A stretch of DNA of 64,000 bases, taken from contig JASDDO010000006.1 in assembly GCA_030015575.1 (NCBI GenBank), positions 205,349,632 to 205,413,631 on the forward strand, written 5' to 3'. Shown in pieces: positions 33,442 to 45,706 of this stretch. The notes beneath the pieces were generated by a model. The model was not told the DNA's origin, ran no database searches, and saw only the letters and a program-made list of their open reading frames with translations. Origin of the DNA: Agapanthus africanus. Lineage: Eukaryota > Streptophyta > Magnoliopsida > Asparagales > Amaryllidaceae. The position numbers and the translations under genes were made by a program. Numbering within the stretch: position 1 is the stretch's first letter; every line of letters begins with the position of its first letter.

Positions 33442-34722
33442 TGATTCGTGTGTCAAAAATATTTCTAGTAACCGCAATCAAGAACGGCGTCGCTTGGTAG
33501 CTAGCCGGTGAGTACGGGTCGTTCCACAGGGATGTTGTGAATTTCCTAGTTGCTCTAACGACTTAATTCCGATGGGTGTCGGATTGATTATCTCTAAAAG
33601 CTAAATTAATTTATACTAAGATTATCTAGATCTATATCTTGTTAGGGTTAGGATTAGGGGAAGTTGAGAGATTAAAGGTTTCCTCACCGCTTTCAATGCC
33701 CTATTATAGATCTATTAGGTGTTATGGTAATTATCAATAAAGTGGGTTAGAATCATTTGGGAAGATGTTTCTTCCTCTAGGTTCTTGTCCTTCCTTTATC
33801 GATCCTTACCCTAACCTCCATGGAAAACACGCGCAACCGGTCCTTTATACTATGGTATCACCGTTACCTCTAGGGGTAAGTTGCCGCAGGGAGCGGTGTG
33901 TGCGTGTATGCATGGAGTTCTAATTATTTTGTGCGAAGGGGCAAGAATGGGGTGAGAGATCCCATCTCTCAAACCATTCCCTAAAGCTAACCCTAACAAG
34001 CGAGGAGACTACTCGCTCATTAGGGAATTTAAAGACATTCTAAATTAAAGTAAACTAAGGCAAAGAAAATAAAGGAACTTACTAATTTTTATTGATGGCT
34101 CTCTCCAAACATCAACACAGTACAGATCTGAATTTATGAAATGAAAAAAGGCATGACCTCATACAGAATTTAGAGTTCTTATTTATAGAGAATAGGAAAC
34201 CCTAGGTTTACAATGACTCGCACATATGCTATTACAAAAATACCCCCTAAAAATCCCAACAAACGCACCGACGCACCGACAGAATTTTTCTGCACCGACA
34301 CGTGCAATAGAAGGCCGTGGATCCGCGGCCAAAGTATGAGCATGAATTCTGAAATTTTCTGTAATGCTTCTTGTTGACTTTTTATTACTATTTCTTGGGT
34401 TGGTTCTCATATTGGCATCCAGGTTGCTTCCAGATCTCCACAGTGAACAATTGTAGTGAATTTTTACCGTTGCTTCGTGACGAAGTCTTGAACCTTGCGC
34501 TTCCTTGTACTTTGTGAACAAATCTTCATGTAGGCTTGATCGAGGTTCTCCCATTTGTCGGTCTTAGTCTCACTTTTTTGTATCGTCTTTTGTCTTTTTC
34601 ACTGTTTTTGTCCAAGAACCTGTAACCTGTAACTAAGTAGCAGACATGGGTCAAAAGCACTTGTTTATTTGTAAAATGACTAGGAATGGGGAATATAATA
34701 ATGCAATATTATGATATGAACA
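33442..34722 (-). repeat. Element E 5' LTR
   Basis: Partner of 26040-27350, 1281 bp, same borders (TGATTCG to GAACA in plus reading). It is shorter mainly because only one arm of the GC-rich stem-loop is present (34313-34333). Confidence 0.92.
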
Positions 34723-34727
34723 TTGAT

Positions 34728-34839
34728 CCAGTACTTGGGTGGTTTAGATTTCTAGGTTTTCGGCTTACTTAAGTTGCATACGCCTGTATACGTTACGTAA
34801 TTTAAGTGCCGGTTACGGGCCAAATTTTGGGTCGTGACA
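34728..34839 (+). repeat. Gypsy B 5' LTR, last part
   Basis: It resumes after the target duplication of element E and runs to GGGTCGTGACA. TACGCCTGTATACG and TTTAAGTGCCGG match the equivalent end of LTR X (40820-40850). Without the inserted element the LTR is about 3.07 kb, similar to gypsy A. Confidence 0.88.
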
Positions 34840-34843
34840 AAGT

Positions 34844-34855
34844 TGGTATCAGAGC
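34844..34855 (+). promoter_or_regulatory. Gypsy B primer-binding site, initiator tRNA-Met
   Basis: TGGTATCAGAGC, four bases after the LTR end, in the same context (GACAAAGT before, GCTAGG after) as gypsy A. Confidence 0.92.
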
Positions 34856-35076
34856 GCTAGGTTTTACCTTTCGTAGTGTAGGATGACCTTGGTATGATGG
34901 AGTAGGTAGCTTAAGCAGAGTGACGTAGCGTGTGTATGTTCCGCGACATACTTACGACACGGTACTCCGCCTAAGTGACCTTAGGACATATTGATTGATA
35001 TTCCTCCGTGATGATATACATCTTTGTGATTCGATTCCTGTATCCTTATCGAATCTTGTTTCAATTTTTAGCCTAT

Positions 35077-36182
35077 ATGCCGCCGAAGACTACGAGGGCA
35101 CAGAGAGCGGTAGCGAGGGCCGAAGTCAGAGTTGACTCGTCTGAGGCGAGGACTGACCAGGGTGGTACGCCTGTTGTACCGGAGCACATTGCTATGATTG
35201 GGGCTGGTATGCAGGACATGCGCCAGATGACAGGGACTTTGGTAGAGGCCATTCAAGCGCAGGGGGAGGCAGTTGTTCCACCCATTGCAGGGACCACGAT
35301 GGTACCTACAGTTTCGGCAGCCGCAGTTACAGCTCCGGAGGTTATTATCGTATCGCTGACAGAGTTCATGAGGCTAAGGCCTCCGGTGTTCACATGCACA
35401 GATACTACTGAGGATCCGCAGTCGTTTATCGACCGGATGGCCAGGATTTGTCATTCGCACCGATTCTTCGACGAAAGATGGGTGTAGTTTGCGAGTTTCC
35501 GGCTGGAGGGTATGGCCCAGAAATGGTGTGAGTCGTTGGAGAGGGGCAGAGCCGCGGGTCTTTCTCCTATGACCTGGGCCGAGTTTTTCACGGTGTTTCT
35601 CACCCATTTTCTTCCACCGAGCGTCAGGGATGCGCGAGAGTGTAGATTTGAGTCATTACGCCAGACTCCGGGGATGACGGTGTCTGAGTATGATGTATTG
35701 TTTACCGAGTTGTCCGTGTATGCTCCGTACTTGGTGGCGACTGAGGAGATGAGGGTGAAGAGGTTTGTTCGAGGCCTGCTTACCCAGTTATTCCTAGCCA
35801 TCAGCATTCAGCATTGCGACACATATGCGGCGGCGGTGGATGCAGCCCTATTGGCTGAGGAGCGTCTTTCTGAGTCGTCGGTTGCTCCGGAACCGAAGAA
35901 GGTTCGTACTGTTTATCCGTCAGTAAGGCGGGCGTTTAGACGTCGTGATAGTTTCCATTCAGATAGTGGAGGTTCGGGATGAGGTCGGCTTTTTAGCTCT
36001 TACCTTCAGGAGGGTCAGCAGTTTGTATCTGGATGTTACCGGTGTGGGAGTATGGGTCATCGGGTTCGAGATTATGCTGAGCCATGTGTGAGCGAGGCAG
36101 CTGTACCGCAGGTTACCTTACCACCTTCTCCACCTCAGAGGGTGTTGCCCCTTATGCCGATTGTTGCTCCGCGTCAGACTCT
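35077..36182 (+). pseudogene. Gypsy B gag part
   Basis: It begins MPPKTTRAQRAVARAEVRVD, closely matching gypsy A gag, and continues with FMRLRPPVFTCTDTTEDPQS, FIDRMARICHS, WCESLERGRAAGLSP, FVRGLLTQLFLAIS and a zinc-knuckle region near 36030-36080. It stops being gag at 36182, where LTR X begins. The coding capacity is broken. Confidence 0.88.
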
Positions 36183-39100
36183 TGTGTAGAGATGAAACGG
36201 TTTGAAAATCGTTTCGGTGAAATTTCGAAAAAAGGTAAAATAAGAGGGGATTTCTGTAAAAAGTCAAAATGCAAATATCTTTATTATAAAATTAAATATA
36301 CATATTCTAGCTATGTAATTGCTAGTATTTGGTATTTATTGAGCCACTGGTGAAATTTCAAATTTTCTGAAATTTTTTCCGAAATTAATTATTTTAATAT
36401 TATTTTAAGCCGGTAAGAAAATACATTAAATTAGCGATAAATACAAATTTAAATGGGCTAATTTTAATCTTTAAAATTATGTTAATTAAAATCTAGTTTT
36501 AATATAAATTTTTAGTATTTTATTTCAAGTTTTAATTGATTTATTTTATGGAAAACAAAAATATAGTTATTTTGAACTAAAACTTGCAAATATGGTATTG
36601 TGGGGGGTCTTTTTGCATAGAATTTCTTTGTAAAATCTCTCTCACTCATTCCTCACTATTTTGGCCGGCCCCACCACTGCTGGATCAGCAACTTCCCCCT
36701 CCATTCCTTGCTTGTTTGACTCATTCAAATGATTTAAATATAGGTTTTTATTATATTATTTTGGATGGGGGGTATTATGGTAATTTGGGAGGGGCTTTGA
36801 CTTTGATTCTTTTCCACAAATCCCCCACACATCCACCCACTCCTTCCTCAGCCGAATTCCTGCACTAAACAGCCCCAAAATTTCCCCTCTCATTTTTCTT
36901 CTAAACTCATCAAAATTCCATCAAAATTCCAACAAAATTCCATTTAAACTTCACAATTTCAAGCCCATCCTTCATCCATTCTTCTTAACCTTTCTTGCAT
37001 GGATCTTGGATGCTAGGAGGCCATCTTTGGAGTCAAAATTTCTTGCTAGATCTCTAGATCTAGAGGTATAATTCTTACCCATTTAAATTTATGGTTAGAT
37101 TTCTTTAAATGAGTTGTTTTAGTGTTAATATTGGTGCTATTTTCATCTAGGATCTTCAAGAGAATGGTTTGAATTAAACTAGGGTTTTTAGCACACCATT
37201 ATTAAGTTAATTATTCTATTTTGCTATCTAGTGTTTTATACGAACCAAATCTAAGAGTTTAACTTGCTTTTTGGGCTTCAAATTAGTGCTAATTTAGTGT
37301 TTCATGTATAGTTTGGTTTGTATTTTGTTGGTTATAAAATTCAAGAATGGGGTTGAATGCAAGTTAGGGTTTTGTGAATTTGGTGTATGGTTGTGTGTTT
37401 TAATTAGGCCCTTATGACATGTTAAAACAAAGTTTGTAGCTAGTTGTTAATTGTTAGTTTAAAAATTTTGATAATTACGCTAATGTGCTATCTAGGTTTT
37501 TAAAATTGGTTAAATAATTGGGTTTAAAAATGTAATTAGGTTTTTCATGACTTCATTGATATTATAAAATGTAGTTTAATACCTTAATTCTTGAAAATCC
37601 AAGGTAGATTGTAGTTTGTGCATTTTTGCTAAAAATTGTTAAAATTGGTTAATATTGCAAACTAGGTTTTTGAAATCGAATTAAATTGTGGGTTTAAAAT
37701 TTACGTAATGGTTTCTATGGCATAATTAAGATATTAAGTTATCATCTTGGTCACTAGAATTGTTAAAACATCATGTTTTGTACAAAAACGGCGAATTGTG
37801 CTTGCTAGATTTTCGGAAAAATGGATTTTTAAATGAAATTGGGGTTTTTGTGAATTTTAACCTATTTTATATTAAAATTAGTGTTCGTGAATGTGCAAAT
37901 GGGTGTATTTGGGTTTTTCTCGATGGTTTGGCGTTTGTACGCCGACGTCGAGGGTTTTTGGGTTAATTTGTGAAAGCAACCATAGGTTTTGACCTATGTG
38001 GGATTCGTGCGTCGTTTTGGTCATGAGTCGGATTTTAATACGATACGGTGCGTTATGATATGTAGGTACCCCATGTAGACTTCGAGACGACAAGCAAGCG
38101 CGTGGCGACGTCGGGACCGACGAACGAGGTCCAGGTGAGTAGATTTATATCTACGGGGAGAAGTCGGGTGGATGGCGTATAGCACCCCCGCAGTCCGTGG
38201 TGGTGTATACGGATGCGTATACACACCAACAATTATATGTTATTTGGGATTAATAATGATGTTAGGATGGATATTGGTGTGTTGGATTACTTTAGTGTTG
38301 CGAACCCTAGGGTAGTGTTTCACTACACATACACACTTACATACACACATACATACTTGCATACATTCCTATTTATATGTGCCCATGGGATTCTTTATAG
38401 TTATATGTTCACATGGGTATGGGACTATGTGTTCACATATGGGTATGGGATTATGTGTTCACATACGGATATGAGGACGATACTTGGGATTGAGTTGAGT
38501 CGATGAGATTTGTTTTGTTGTTGTGATATCGGTTTGTACGAGACTGTCGATCAGTAGTCAGATCATGACTATATTGATGATATTAGTATTGTACTAGACA
38601 TAGGTCAGTACCCTGGACTATGATCTTGGATAAAGAGGATACCAGATGAATAGTGTGATGAATATGATATTAACCCGTACCCAGATTTGGGGATGCCGTA
38701 CGACGGATTTACGTACGAGCTATATTTTGATGATTGATCCGCACTCTTGACTTGGGATGTCTGATTATAGATATGGTATCGGATATGATATTATTGAGGC
38801 GGGATCACCGACTAATAAATATACAGGTATGTATATGTATCGACTCAGATGTTAGGCGGTTTCTTTACCTGTAGTCGAGCTTGTTAACTTAGTCCTTTAG
38901 TTTAGTTTAGTTGTTAGATTAGATTCGATTCTTACCTATTTCAAAAACTAATGAATCGTGGTTATTTTAAAAGACAGCCTAAGGGATCCTACGGATATTT
39001 CAAAAGATGTATCTTTTCATAAAAACACCGTAGCCCCTATTTTCAAAACCCCATGATTCGTGTTATTTCAAAAGGCACCATTTGTAGGACTTATATTAGA

Positions 39101-40881
39101 TTAATGCAGATTAGTTATAGTTGCGTCTAGTATTCAGCTCCCGCTTATTATTGTGGTTCGCTTCGCATCGCATAATTATGTTATAATTTCTTATTGCAAT
39201 GTTGATATCATATTGTTAGGATACCAGCACCATTACCGATGATGCATATGTACCACGTACACTTACTTGCCGGCTCACACACATCTTCATCGGTAATTGC
39301 CATGTCACGTACACCTTAGAAAATATTATTGCTTGACATAGCCTGTTAGCTAATAGTTCAGACATTGTAGTTATTACATGCTACTTTATGCATACTGTTA
39401 TTCATTGTTATGCCGCATTCATGGGTTCTCATGCATATATTCACTATTTTACGTGTTATTGAGGTTTTGGATTCGGATTTCCATGAGATTTTCTGGATTT
39501 GGAGGATAACCGCAAAAACATAAATAAACCTTTTCTCTCTTTTAAAATAAAAAGTGCGGTTTTTCCCATGATGTATGAGTCGTCCACCATGAGTTTGCTG
39601 ATGGATTTCGAGACCCGATTCGAGGAGACGGATGAACCGTTTCGGGTACATGGTGGACCCGGTAAGGTACCCCGGGGCAAGAAGCGCGTGATGATGACGA
39701 TGTGAGCCTGGCAGGGGAGCACTACCTACCAGTGATTTTACCCGACGCGTCGGATATCCGGAGGATACCGTCGTGGTCTTGAGATGGATGGTAGGGGCCG
39801 GTCTGGATTGACGGCGCCCTAAATATTGTGATTGAGACATTGAGATTTCGAGATACTGAGGTACAGAGACTGTGATATAGAGATATCGAGATATTGGGAT
39901 TACGTTTTGTGCCGATGCTAGGCACTGTTTTATGCTGATTTCATTTATGGTACCTCACTTTTAAAATACAGAAATCTCTCTGATTTATGAAAGCAGTTTT
40001 CGTCAGTACATGCATTCTGTTCCATACATTCATACCTCATTCATATGATATATTGCTACCTGAGGCACTGACACGGGCACATGAGATCACACTCGGGTTA
40101 GATATTACTCTAGCCATTGTTATAGGCTGCATGTTATTCATATATTTGAGGATGTATTATGATCATTGACCTAGGTTGCGTTATTTATGCGATTTCTGTG
40201 CGTAGATGTTTTTTTTATTCACGAGTTGGCAACTCACCCCTGTTGTGCCCCAGTTTCTTGCAGGTTTGCCGTACAGGTTTCTTTACGGCTTTGCGGGCAT
40301 AGTTTCGTTCGGGTGACTTGCTATTGGGTGGGTTTTTTTTGGTATCGTACCCATCATATTATGTTGTATATTATTACTCTGTTGTATCTAGAAGTTCCAT
40401 CAACCAACATGTATTTATTTGAGATAGAGACCAGTGATGTTTATTCTTTCGACCTTAGAGTCGCGCGTTATATTTCTGTGGTTTTCTTGTTGTTTTGAGT
40501 TTCTATTTGAGTTTTGATCTTCGCCCTTGGCGTTGTATATTATATTGCTTGTGTGGTTGTGACCGTCGTTTGACGAAGAGCTAGCTCCCGCTTGGGGATG
40601 CCTTTTTTTATTGATTTCGTATACTATTCTTGTTGTATCCCGTTTGGGGGCCGGTATTTACAAAGGAGACTCTGCCGAAATTTTCAGGAAATATTTGATG
40701 TTTTTAAAAAACGCATAATTCGGCATATGCTATTAAAACTACTTGATTTAAATTGGTTTTCCTTCACTCTACTGTTTTTCTTGGTTTGGATTTCTGGGTT
40801 TTCGGTTTACTTAGATTACATACGCCTCGAGACGTCGTAGTTTAAGTGCCGGTCATGTTCCGTACTTTTCGGCTCGTGACA
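36183..40881 (+). mobile_element. LTR X: long (4.7 kb) LTR of a Tekay-like family inside gypsy B gag
   Basis: It starts TGTGTAGAGATGAAACGG (the first base could also be 36185) and ends GGCTCGTGACA. It carries the same landmarks in the same order as the gypsy A and B LTRs: GTAGAT-TTAT-ATCTAC at 38139-38154, ATTCACGAGTTGGCAACTCA near 40217 and the end phrase TTTAAGTGCCGG. There is no primer site, coding region or polypurine tract, so it is a solo LTR, unusually long. No 5-bp duplication is evident (ACTCT or TCTTG on the left, AGAGA on the right). No supported gene inside. Confidence 0.75.
38320..38475. repeat. Microsatellite and short tandem repeats in LTR X
   Basis: An ACATAC-rich stretch at about 38320-38370 is followed by three or four copies of a TGTTCACATATGGGTATGG-like unit at 38405-38475. 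Confidence 0.8.
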
Positions 40882-42421
40882 AGAGAGGTCGGGGTCGAGG
40901 TGGTTTTGTACCGAGAGGGCGGGGTGGTAGAGGCGGAGGTAAGCCAGTTGCCGGTAGAGGGAAGGCTCGGGTGTTTGCCTTGACTCACCAGGACGCTCAG
41001 GCGTCCAACGCTGTGGTTTCAGGTACCCTTTCTTTATGTTCTTATGATGCACATGTTCTTTTCGATCCGGGATCTATGCATTCGTATGTTTCTACGCACT
41101 TCGTGCCGAGGTTAGGCCGAGAGTCTTGTTGGCTAGATCAGCCACTGGTCATGGCTACTCCTATAGGAGAGTCGTTTGTTGCACGACACGTGTTCCGGTC
41201 GTGTGTTGTCCGTATAGGGGACAGAGTTTTGCCCGTCGACTTGATCCTTATTGAGATATTGGACTTCGACGTTCTGCTGGGCATGGACTGGTTAGCTACT
41301 TGCTATGCGTCCGTGGACTGCCGAGAGAAGACAGTTAGGTTTTGTTTTCCCGGCGAGTCAGTGTTTGTTGTGCTGGGGGACCGTGGTGCCGCCCCTCACA
41401 GTTTGATTTCTGTCCTGTGCGCTAGTCGGCTTTTGAGGAGGGGATGTCTGGGATTCTTGGCTTCCATTCATGATACTGGAGCCACAGTGGAGTCGTTGGA
41501 TCAGGCTTTTACCGTGCGAGAGTTTCTCGAAGTCTTTCCCGGGTTGCCGCCAGAGCGTGATATAGAGTTCTGCATTGATCTGATTCCTGGCACTGTGCCT
41601 ATTTCTATACCTCCTTATCGGATGGCTCCGGCAGAGCTTAGAGAGCTTAAAAATCAATTGCAAGAGTTGCTTGATTTGGGACTTGTGCGTCCGAGTGTTT
41701 CGCCGTGGGGAGCTCCTGTTCTGTTCATCAAGAAGAAGGACGGCAGTTTGAGGCTATGTGTGGATTATCGTCAGTTGAACTGAGTTATGGTGCGGAATAG
41801 GTATCCTTTACCTCGCATTGCCGATTTATTTGATCAGCTCCAGGGTGCGAAACATTTTTCTAAGATTGATTTACGTTCAGGTTATCATCATTTGTGGGTT
41901 CGGAATGATGACATTCCGAAGACTGCTTTTCGTACGCGCTATGGGCACTATGAGTTTTTGGTGATGTCATTCGGACTCACCAATGCGCCAGCAGCGTTCA
42001 TGGATCTGATGAACCGGATTTTCAGGTCGTTCCTCGACCAGTTTATTATTGTGTTTATTGATGAAATATTGGTCTACTCTAGGAGTCGTGAGGAGCATGT
42101 GCAGCACTTGAGAATTTCTTTGCAGATATTGAGAGAGCACCAGCTATGTGCTAAGTTTTCGAAGTGCGCGTTTTGGCTTTATAGTGTGGACTTCTTGGGT
42201 CATGTGGTGATTGGTGATGGTCTTCTGGTGGACCCGAGGAAGATCGAGGCTGTACAACTTAGTCCCAGACCTTTATCGGTGACTGAGGTCCGCAGCTTTT
42301 TGGCTTAGCTGGTTATTATCACCGTTTTGTGCAGGATTTCTCGAGTATCATTGCACCGCTGACTGGACTGACCCGGAAGGAAGTTCCTTTTCTTTGGACT
42401 GATGCGTGCGAGCAGAGATTT
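40882..42421 (+). pseudogene. Gypsy B protease and RT part
   Basis: It resumes with an Arg/Gly-rich stretch, then [20 protein letters not shown], the protease phrase [12 protein letters not shown] and [18 protein letters not shown], followed by RT with [36 protein letters not shown] and the catalytic-site region [11 protein letters not shown], up to TRKEVPFLWTDACEQRF. The first base of copia D follows at 42422. RNase H and integrase are not present in the window. Several breaks. Confidence 0.88.
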
Positions 42422-43447
42422 TGTAGGGTTACTAGGCACTCTCACAAGGTTCTACAAGGCATCAACCATGCTCGATTTAAATTTTAGACGTGCCAAACAA
42501 CCCTAACCAAGATCTTTACTAGAGATTAGGCGAAAAAAATAAGCAAGTAAACAACTTTACTTCTAAGAGTTTGGGATTACAACCTTTGTAGTCCGGTTCT
42601 TCACTTCATAAGCTACGAGTAGAAGTCCCTTCGATGCGATCATCAAGTTCCCAGACTCTAGAGAGGCTCCACGAAGAGAAAGATGCAAGCTTGCTTCCAA
42701 TCTTCGATAACAAAGATGATCTACCTTGAAGTTTCTTTAACACAAGCTCTCACTAACAAATGAAGTGAACACCCTAATCTAAATGGCTAGGATAGATTAG
42801 GATGATGAAGTAGGATTTTAGCTCTCATTTGTTTTCTTTAACTCACTCATTTTCATCACTTCATAAAAAGCTAGAAAGCTTTTCTTGAAAGAAGAAGGAA
42901 GAAGAAGAACAATTCTCTTTGTGATGAATAATGAATCCATATGAGGTTAGAAATGCAACCATGGGTTAAGTATGATAACTTAACCCATGTAGAGACTTAA
43001 CCATGGTCAAGGGTTGGGTTGGGTTAACAAATATCATAACAAATATCTTTACAAAATATCTTTGCAAAAACAAAACAAAGCTTCTAGAAGCTTCTAGAAA
43101 AATTAACCCAAATCAAACTTTAATCATGTTTAATCTCCACTAATCACGTTGCATTAATAACCCTAACATGTCACAATATTATATATCACATATATAATAT
43201 TTATTGTAACAAAATAAAATAATACATTTAACATATATCGTATATATATCAATGTATTACCCGAGTGAGAAAAGAATCTTTTAGTGAGCTTATATTAGTT
43301 AATGTAATTTAATATATCAAATATATAATTATACATTAAATTATCGAATCAACACTTGATCCGATAATACGGCTATTTCATAAATAACCGACTAATATAA
43401 TCTGTATCAGTTCATCGAATCAACACTTGATCCGATGACCCGGCTAT
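42422..43447 (-). repeat. Copia D 3' LTR, element-end part
   Basis: Plus reading starts TGTAGGGTTACTAGGCACTC. It is nearly the same sequence as 60757-61790 and ends at the copia C insertion with the target sequence GCTAT (43443-43447). Confidence 0.9.
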
Positions 43448-45692
43448 TGTTGGAGATAGTGCCCTCAGAGTCAATTATTGGATCACAGGCACGTGATTGC
43501 AATGGTTGAGGGAGGACCTATCCCGGTAGGACAGTCTTACTCGAGATGATAGTATGCTATCTGGTTTACCTTTATCATCGTGTACTGTTTTAGGTGACCT
43601 GACATGTCGCTATTACACGTTGATAGAGCCCCTAGGATTCTTGCTTGACTGCCAGCAGTATGATGGCGATCATATACGTGGGAGCTGGTAGTCTATAAGC
43701 ACATCCTTAAATGGTCCCTAGTCGTAGGAGTTTCGAGACAGGGCATCGATACTCCATTAGTAGACTAGTGTATACAGTCGAGACCCCGACGAGGGGCGGT
43801 GGCCGGTCTCACAAGCTACTGGTGTCAGTTGGTTCACCTAAGATGTATACAGGTGCTCATTGGGTTATGAGTACACCGGACAGGACTCGCCGGGAACATG
43901 CTAGTTGGTCTTATACCTGACGTCAGATAGCAGTTCCATGGTGACATGTGTACAGGTTAGTTCATCGACCTGAGGATCGTCATTTGTCTCGTGTGAGTTC
44001 CCACTGTGCTTTGATTACTACCCTACCACGGCTCAAAGGAGTCGTGCAAACAGGTTTTAGTTGGGTACAGTCCCGAGCCACATGGAGGCAGTGAGCGGAT
44101 CTTCAGGGGTTCGTCTCTCCCGGTATTGGGGGTGAGGTCGCGCTGTGTCTAGGAGAGCCATTACGCAAAGCCATCGGCCGAGGCAGGAGATTTACTGGTA
44201 GGTATTCCAGTAGTATCTCAGGGCGTTCTGGGCTACGCTCTGACACGACTTGTACCGCTTTTGGGGGTCTGACTTTCACCAACCCCCTAGGCCCGACATG
44301 CGATGCTCATAGACGAATGGACCGGACTATACGGATATTGTCACTGACAGGCTCAGTTGGGTGTCGGGGTGAGCTTCCTCATCGACGTCCCTTTTGGTCA
44401 ATAGCTGGTGGCCCGTCACGTATTGGCTTATACCTCTGACGTGCTAGTGGTTAAATCCACAGCCATCGTATTGACGAGTCTTTAGAGTCCACCACACTTT
44501 CAGTTACTCAAGCTTTCGGGCGAAACGCTGTAGAGGCCGTATGGAGATATGGCAGGGTCCGATCAGATACGTGCGGTATTGCACGGATCAGGATCGGACA
44601 GCTTTGTACTAGTGGCCGTATAGTTATATGGCAGGGTTCGATCAGATACGTGCGGTATTGCACGGATCAGGATCGAAAGGATTTTACTAGCCGGCTTTGG
44701 TTTAAGCCGGTACTAGTTTAGTACAGTGTAGATTTTGTCTCATTGCATTTGTATCCGGTCGGAATACAGATGCGGGTGTGTATGCACAGTATCGGGGTTT
44801 TCCTGTAATTTATTACGGGACCAGTTTTCTGGAGTTGCCAGTTTGCATTCCGTTCCGGCCGGTTTTTCTTTGTTCTTTCCCGGCCGGACTTTTCTGATGG
44901 AGGGTGTTATTTGCAAATAACACATTGTGGAGGTTTTATTTGCATAAAGATTGATATGATAAGCATCTTTGCTTTTCATGCATTTATTATGATAAGATTG
45001 GATTTGAGGTTGATTTGAGTTTTAGTGATGATTATGTCTTGGATGTGGTCACCTTTCTTTTGCTCCTACCATCACCTCCCTTCATGCTTCATAATCTATC
45101 CTCCACCATTTCTAAAGAGAGAGAGATTATTATTATTCATGGTTGAGAAAAAAGAAAGAGAGAAGGAGAAAAAGAAAGAGAGAAGAAGAAAAAGAAAAGA
45201 GAGAAGAAGAAGGAGAGAGTTCTTCATTCTTGAGTGTTTCATCTTCTTGATCTCATTCATGCTAGAAAAATGCAAGCACCATTTTTCTTATCTCATTTCC
45301 TCCATCAAGGCAACCAAAACCCAAGTGAGACACTACACTACACATTCTACAGCATATCTTGAGCATGTCGAGTTGCCGGCTTCATGCGCGAGTTGCCTCG
45401 GTATTGAGGCGGGAGCCCGTAAAAGAAGAAGGCGATGTGGTGCCCTTTCCGGCGAGGAGGCGACGATGTGGAGGCAACACTTTCCGCGGGAGATCGGGAC
45501 GACGATGAGAAGACCGGAGGACTCGGATCACTCGGTATACTTCTTACCCTATCTCTTGATTGCTAGCTTTAGGTTAATGGTAAATGATCCGGGTTTTCAT
45601 TGTCCGCGGTAGCGCCGGTTTCCGAGTAAGGAAAATTTTTATTCCGCATTTTGGCCTCGAGCAAGAGGCCGGGGCGCTGCCGTGGCGCAACA
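43448..45692 (+). repeat. Copia C 5' LTR
   Basis: Contains a direct repeat with a period of 79 bp (from 44535 and 44614) carrying GATCAGATACGTGCGG and GCACGGATCAGGATCG, two CCGGCCGG boxes near 44857 and 44881, the perfect 20-bp palindrome GTGTTATTTGCAAATAACAC at 44904-44923, and a GA-rich tract at 45114-45220. A Lys/Arg-rich frame at 45025-45612 is not supported as a gene. Confidence 0.93.
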
Positions 45693-45706
45693 TGGTATCA
45701 GAGCCA
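45693..45706 (+). promoter_or_regulatory. Copia C primer-binding site, initiator tRNA-Met
   Basis: TGGTATCAGAGCCA starts directly at the LTR end. Confidence 0.92.

Larger units (their letters stand above)
26040..34722 (-). mobile_element. Element E: Athila-like gypsy element with gag and protease only
   Basis: An 8.68-kb minus-strand element with LTRs of 1311 and 1281 bp, a perfect 5-bp target duplication TTGAT (26035-26039 and 34723-34727), a tRNA-Asp primer site and a G-rich polypurine tract. Coding parts: gag, protease and the linker that normally leads into RT. No RT, RNase H or integrase motif is visible. The gag and protease phrases and the tRNA-Asp primer point to the Athila lineage. 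By eye the LTRs differ by a few percent, so it is younger than gypsy B but older than gypsy A or copia C. It probably depends on proteins from full relatives. Confidence 0.88.
23083..42421 (+). mobile_element. Gypsy B: Tekay/Del-like LTR retrotransposon, plus strand, multiply split
   Basis: The 5' LTR starts TGTAACGTTTTAG at 23083 inside the copia A pol and ends GGGTCGTGACA at 34839; element E occupies 26040-34722 within it. A primer site follows, then gag, interrupted by LTR X, then protease and RT up to 42421, where copia D begins. More gypsy B LTR sequence appears at 62945-63978. Protein and LTR landmarks are those of gypsy A, but the two are clearly different subfamilies. It is older than E, X, C and D and carries several breaks. 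Confidence 0.88.

Noticed and set aside
45025-45612. A 195-residue Lys/Arg-rich reading frame repeated at 52975-53562
   Set aside because: It lies wholly within the copia C LTR over a GA-rich low-complexity tract and is duplicated only because LTRs are duplicated. No domain is recognisable.
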